A stretch of DNA of 64,000 nucleotides from Mycobacterium branderi (GTDB lineage: Bacteria; Actinomycetota; Actinomycetes; Mycobacteriales; Mycobacteriaceae), in the NCBI RefSeq assembly GCF_010728725.1, contig NZ_AP022606.1, positions 2,480,001 to 2,544,000 on the forward strand, written 5' to 3'. Below the pieces are notes generated by a model. It was given only the letters and a program-made list of their open reading frames with translations, was not told where the DNA came from and made no database searches. The translations under genes and the position numbers were made by a program. This document shows positions 62,828 to 64,000 of this stretch, piece after piece (positions within the stretch are counted from its first letter, which is position 1; each line of letters opens with the position of its first letter).

Positions 62828-63130
62828 GTGCTTCTCCTAGTGAGGGGCCGGCGAGCCGGGCAAACCGGCTACATGCACTGAAGCCATAATACATACTTTT
62901 CGGATGCTGTATAGCGATGCCACTAACCTTTGGTATCTCGGACATCCCGGAGCAAGCGCTTAAGCTAAGAACCTGGTAGTCCAGCAAGTGGCTGCCCACC
63001 ACTTGGCCAGGCCGCGGCATTGATGCCAACTCCCGAAGCGGCTAGCCAGTGCGCCCGGCCAAAGTGGCGGTGCGCTCCGTTCGAGGGAGATGTCCCAACC
63101 TATGAATCCGAACCCCGCGGGCGTCTCATC
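62828..63130. other. Divergent region between the PE gene and the TetR gene
   Basis: About 300 nt, AT-rich for the window near 62880-62970. It includes the inverted repeat CAAGTGG-N7-CCACTTG at 62985-63005. The PE-side promoter and the TetR-side promoter should lie here. Confidence 0.5.
62985..63005. promoter_or_regulatory. Inverted repeat, possible TetR operator
   Basis: CAAGTGG (62985-62991) and CCACTTG (62999-63005) are perfect 7-bp arms 7 nt apart. It lies 126 nt from the TetR start. Binding by the adjacent TetR protein is an inference. Confidence 0.4.
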
Positions 63131-63796
63131 ATGAACCAGCCGACCGACAGCCGAGCGGACTCGACCCGACAGCAGATCCTGAACGCAGCCGCACACCAAT
63201 TCGCCCAGCGGCCGTACCACGACGTCGGACTCGACGACATCCTGGCTGAAGCCGAATTGACCAAGGGCGCAATGTATTTCCATTTCCGCTCGAAGCATGC
63301 GCTGGCGTTGGCGATCATCGAAGAGCAAGCCACCGTAGGCACCGCGGTCATCCGGGACCTGCTCGCCCGCAAACTCTCGGGATTGGAAACCCTCGTCGAG
63401 TTCACCTACGTGATCGCAGTTCAGGACGTCGGCCAGGATGTGGCCCGGGCAGGACTGCACCTGCTCGAGACGGTGGGCCGCGCCGAGAAGTTCCAGGCCA
63501 GGCTGTTGGCGGACTGGATCGAGGCGCTCGCCCGCGTCGTGAAGCGCGCCATCGCCGAGGGCGACATAACCGACCAATGCGATCCGCAGGACGTCGGACG
63601 CCTGGTCGTGTCGCTGTACTTGGGGATGCGCCATACCGGCAATCTCGACGACGCGGAGCAGTTTTTCCTCGAGCTGGAGAAGATGTGGGCGCTGTTGTTG
63701 CGCGGCATGGTCGAACAAGACAGGCTCGAATACTTCAGCCAATTCGTCAGGCGACGCACGGCGCTGGCGATCCGCACCGCCACGAGCAGCTGTTAG
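63131..63796 (+). CDS. TetR-family regulator, gamma-butyrolactone-receptor-like
   Basis: 221 residues from MNQPTDSRADSTRQQIL. The N-terminal helix-turn-helix (15-62) has HDVGLDDILAEAELTKGAMYFHFRSKHAL, which resembles the ScbR/ArpA group. The C-terminal ligand domain begins with EEQATVGTAVIRDLLARK. Signal and targets unknown. Divergent from the PE-PPE-Esx genes, which may be its targets. Confidence 0.83.
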   Translation: MNQPTDSRADSTRQQILNAAAHQFAQRPYHDVGLDDILAEAELTKGAMYFHFRSKHALALAIIEEQATVGTAVIRDLLARKLSGLETLVEFTYVIAVQDVGQDVARAGLHLLETVGRAEKFQARLLADWIEALARVVKRAIAEGDITDQCDPQDVGRLVVSLYLGMRHTGNLDDAEQFFLELEKMWALLLRGMVEQDRLEYFSQFVRRRTALAIRTATSSC

Positions 63797-63876
63797 GCTT
63801 GCCCGCGCCGGCCGGAATGTGAGACGCCGAAGGCCCCGATTCTCAGCAGCTCGACCGAACTCCGGAGGTGCAGGCG

Positions 63877-64000
63877 ATGGCGCGCCAGGTTCGATCGGAA
63901 GCCACCCGGCGGAAGCTCATCGACGCGGCGATCGAGGTCTTCAGCGAAGTCGGCTATGCGAGCGCCGCGCGGGCCGCGATCATCGAGCGCGCGGGAATGA
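63877..64000 (+). CDS. TetR-family regulator (3' partial)
   Basis: The ATG at 63877 follows GGAGGTG. Only about 41 residues are present: MARQVRSEATRRKLIDAAIE, then VFSEVGYASAARAAIIERAGM, the start of a TetR helix-turn-helix. Like the upstream gene it resembles gamma-butyrolactone-receptor regulators. Cut by the window end. Confidence 0.82.
   Translation, partial: MARQVRSEATRRKLIDAAIEVFSEVGYASAARAAIIERAGM

Overview
The window is chromosomal DNA of a slow-growing Mycobacterium outside the M. tuberculosis complex. The evidence is high GC with frequent GTG starts, a long block in the same order as M. tuberculosis Rv0958-Rv1005c (MprAB-PepD, Ruc, GalU, Glp/MoeA1, PatA, ArcA, Pmt, PabB), and a PE-PPE-EsxJ-EsxI type quadruplet. 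Such ESX-5-type duplications are typical of slow growers. These orthology statements are from memory of the gene families; no search was run.

Region 1 (1-33.8 kb) is the conserved core. It opens with the end of a Mg-chelatase-like gene and its VWA partner. Next comes a tightly packed minus-strand acyl-CoA operon (AtuA-like, FadE13, AccD2, AccA2, FadE12, EchA7) with a palindrome just in front of its first gene. Then follow rpmF, the envelope-stress system mprA-mprB-pepD with MprA-like direct repeats, moaB2, an MscL carrying an extra four-cysteine tail, an SAF-domain protein, Ruc and 5-formyl-THF cyclo-ligase. After these come galU, the gephyrin-like divisome gene glp, an acetyltransferase and the membrane receptor glpR. 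A tRNA-Ala(CGC), several metabolic genes, patA, two lipoproteins, an AlkB-like protein, soxR/arcA, a broken DUF559/AbiEi-like gene between two matching palindromic elements, pmt, rsmI and pabB complete the block.

Region 2 (33.8-60.6 kb) departs from the M. tuberculosis order after pabB. It holds a membrane GGDEF protein, an ECF41 sigma factor with its oxidoreductase partner, an FkbM methyltransferase and a GAF-GGDEF-EAL protein. The last is followed 2 nt later by a lipoprotein glycosidase. After that comes what looks like a complete Wzx/Wzy-type surface-polysaccharide locus: a Wzz/CpsD-like chain-length protein whose P-loop lacks lysine, a polymerase, glycosyltransferases, three sugar or SAM methyltransferases, a GT2-GT4 fusion, a Wzx-like flippase, a WbaP-like phosphoglycosyl transferase, a TagA/WecG enzyme, an RmlC-like epimerase, a sugar epimerase, a PIG-L deacetylase and a sugar nucleotidyltransferase. 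A frameshifted IS110-type element sits between the nucleotidyltransferase/deacetylase pair and the rest. The cyclic-di-GMP genes beside it suggest second-messenger control of the polymer (inference).

Region 3 (60.6-64 kb) contains an EsxN/I-like, an EsxM/J-like, a PPE-SVP and a PE gene, all on the minus strand, opposite two TetR regulators, the second cut by the window end.
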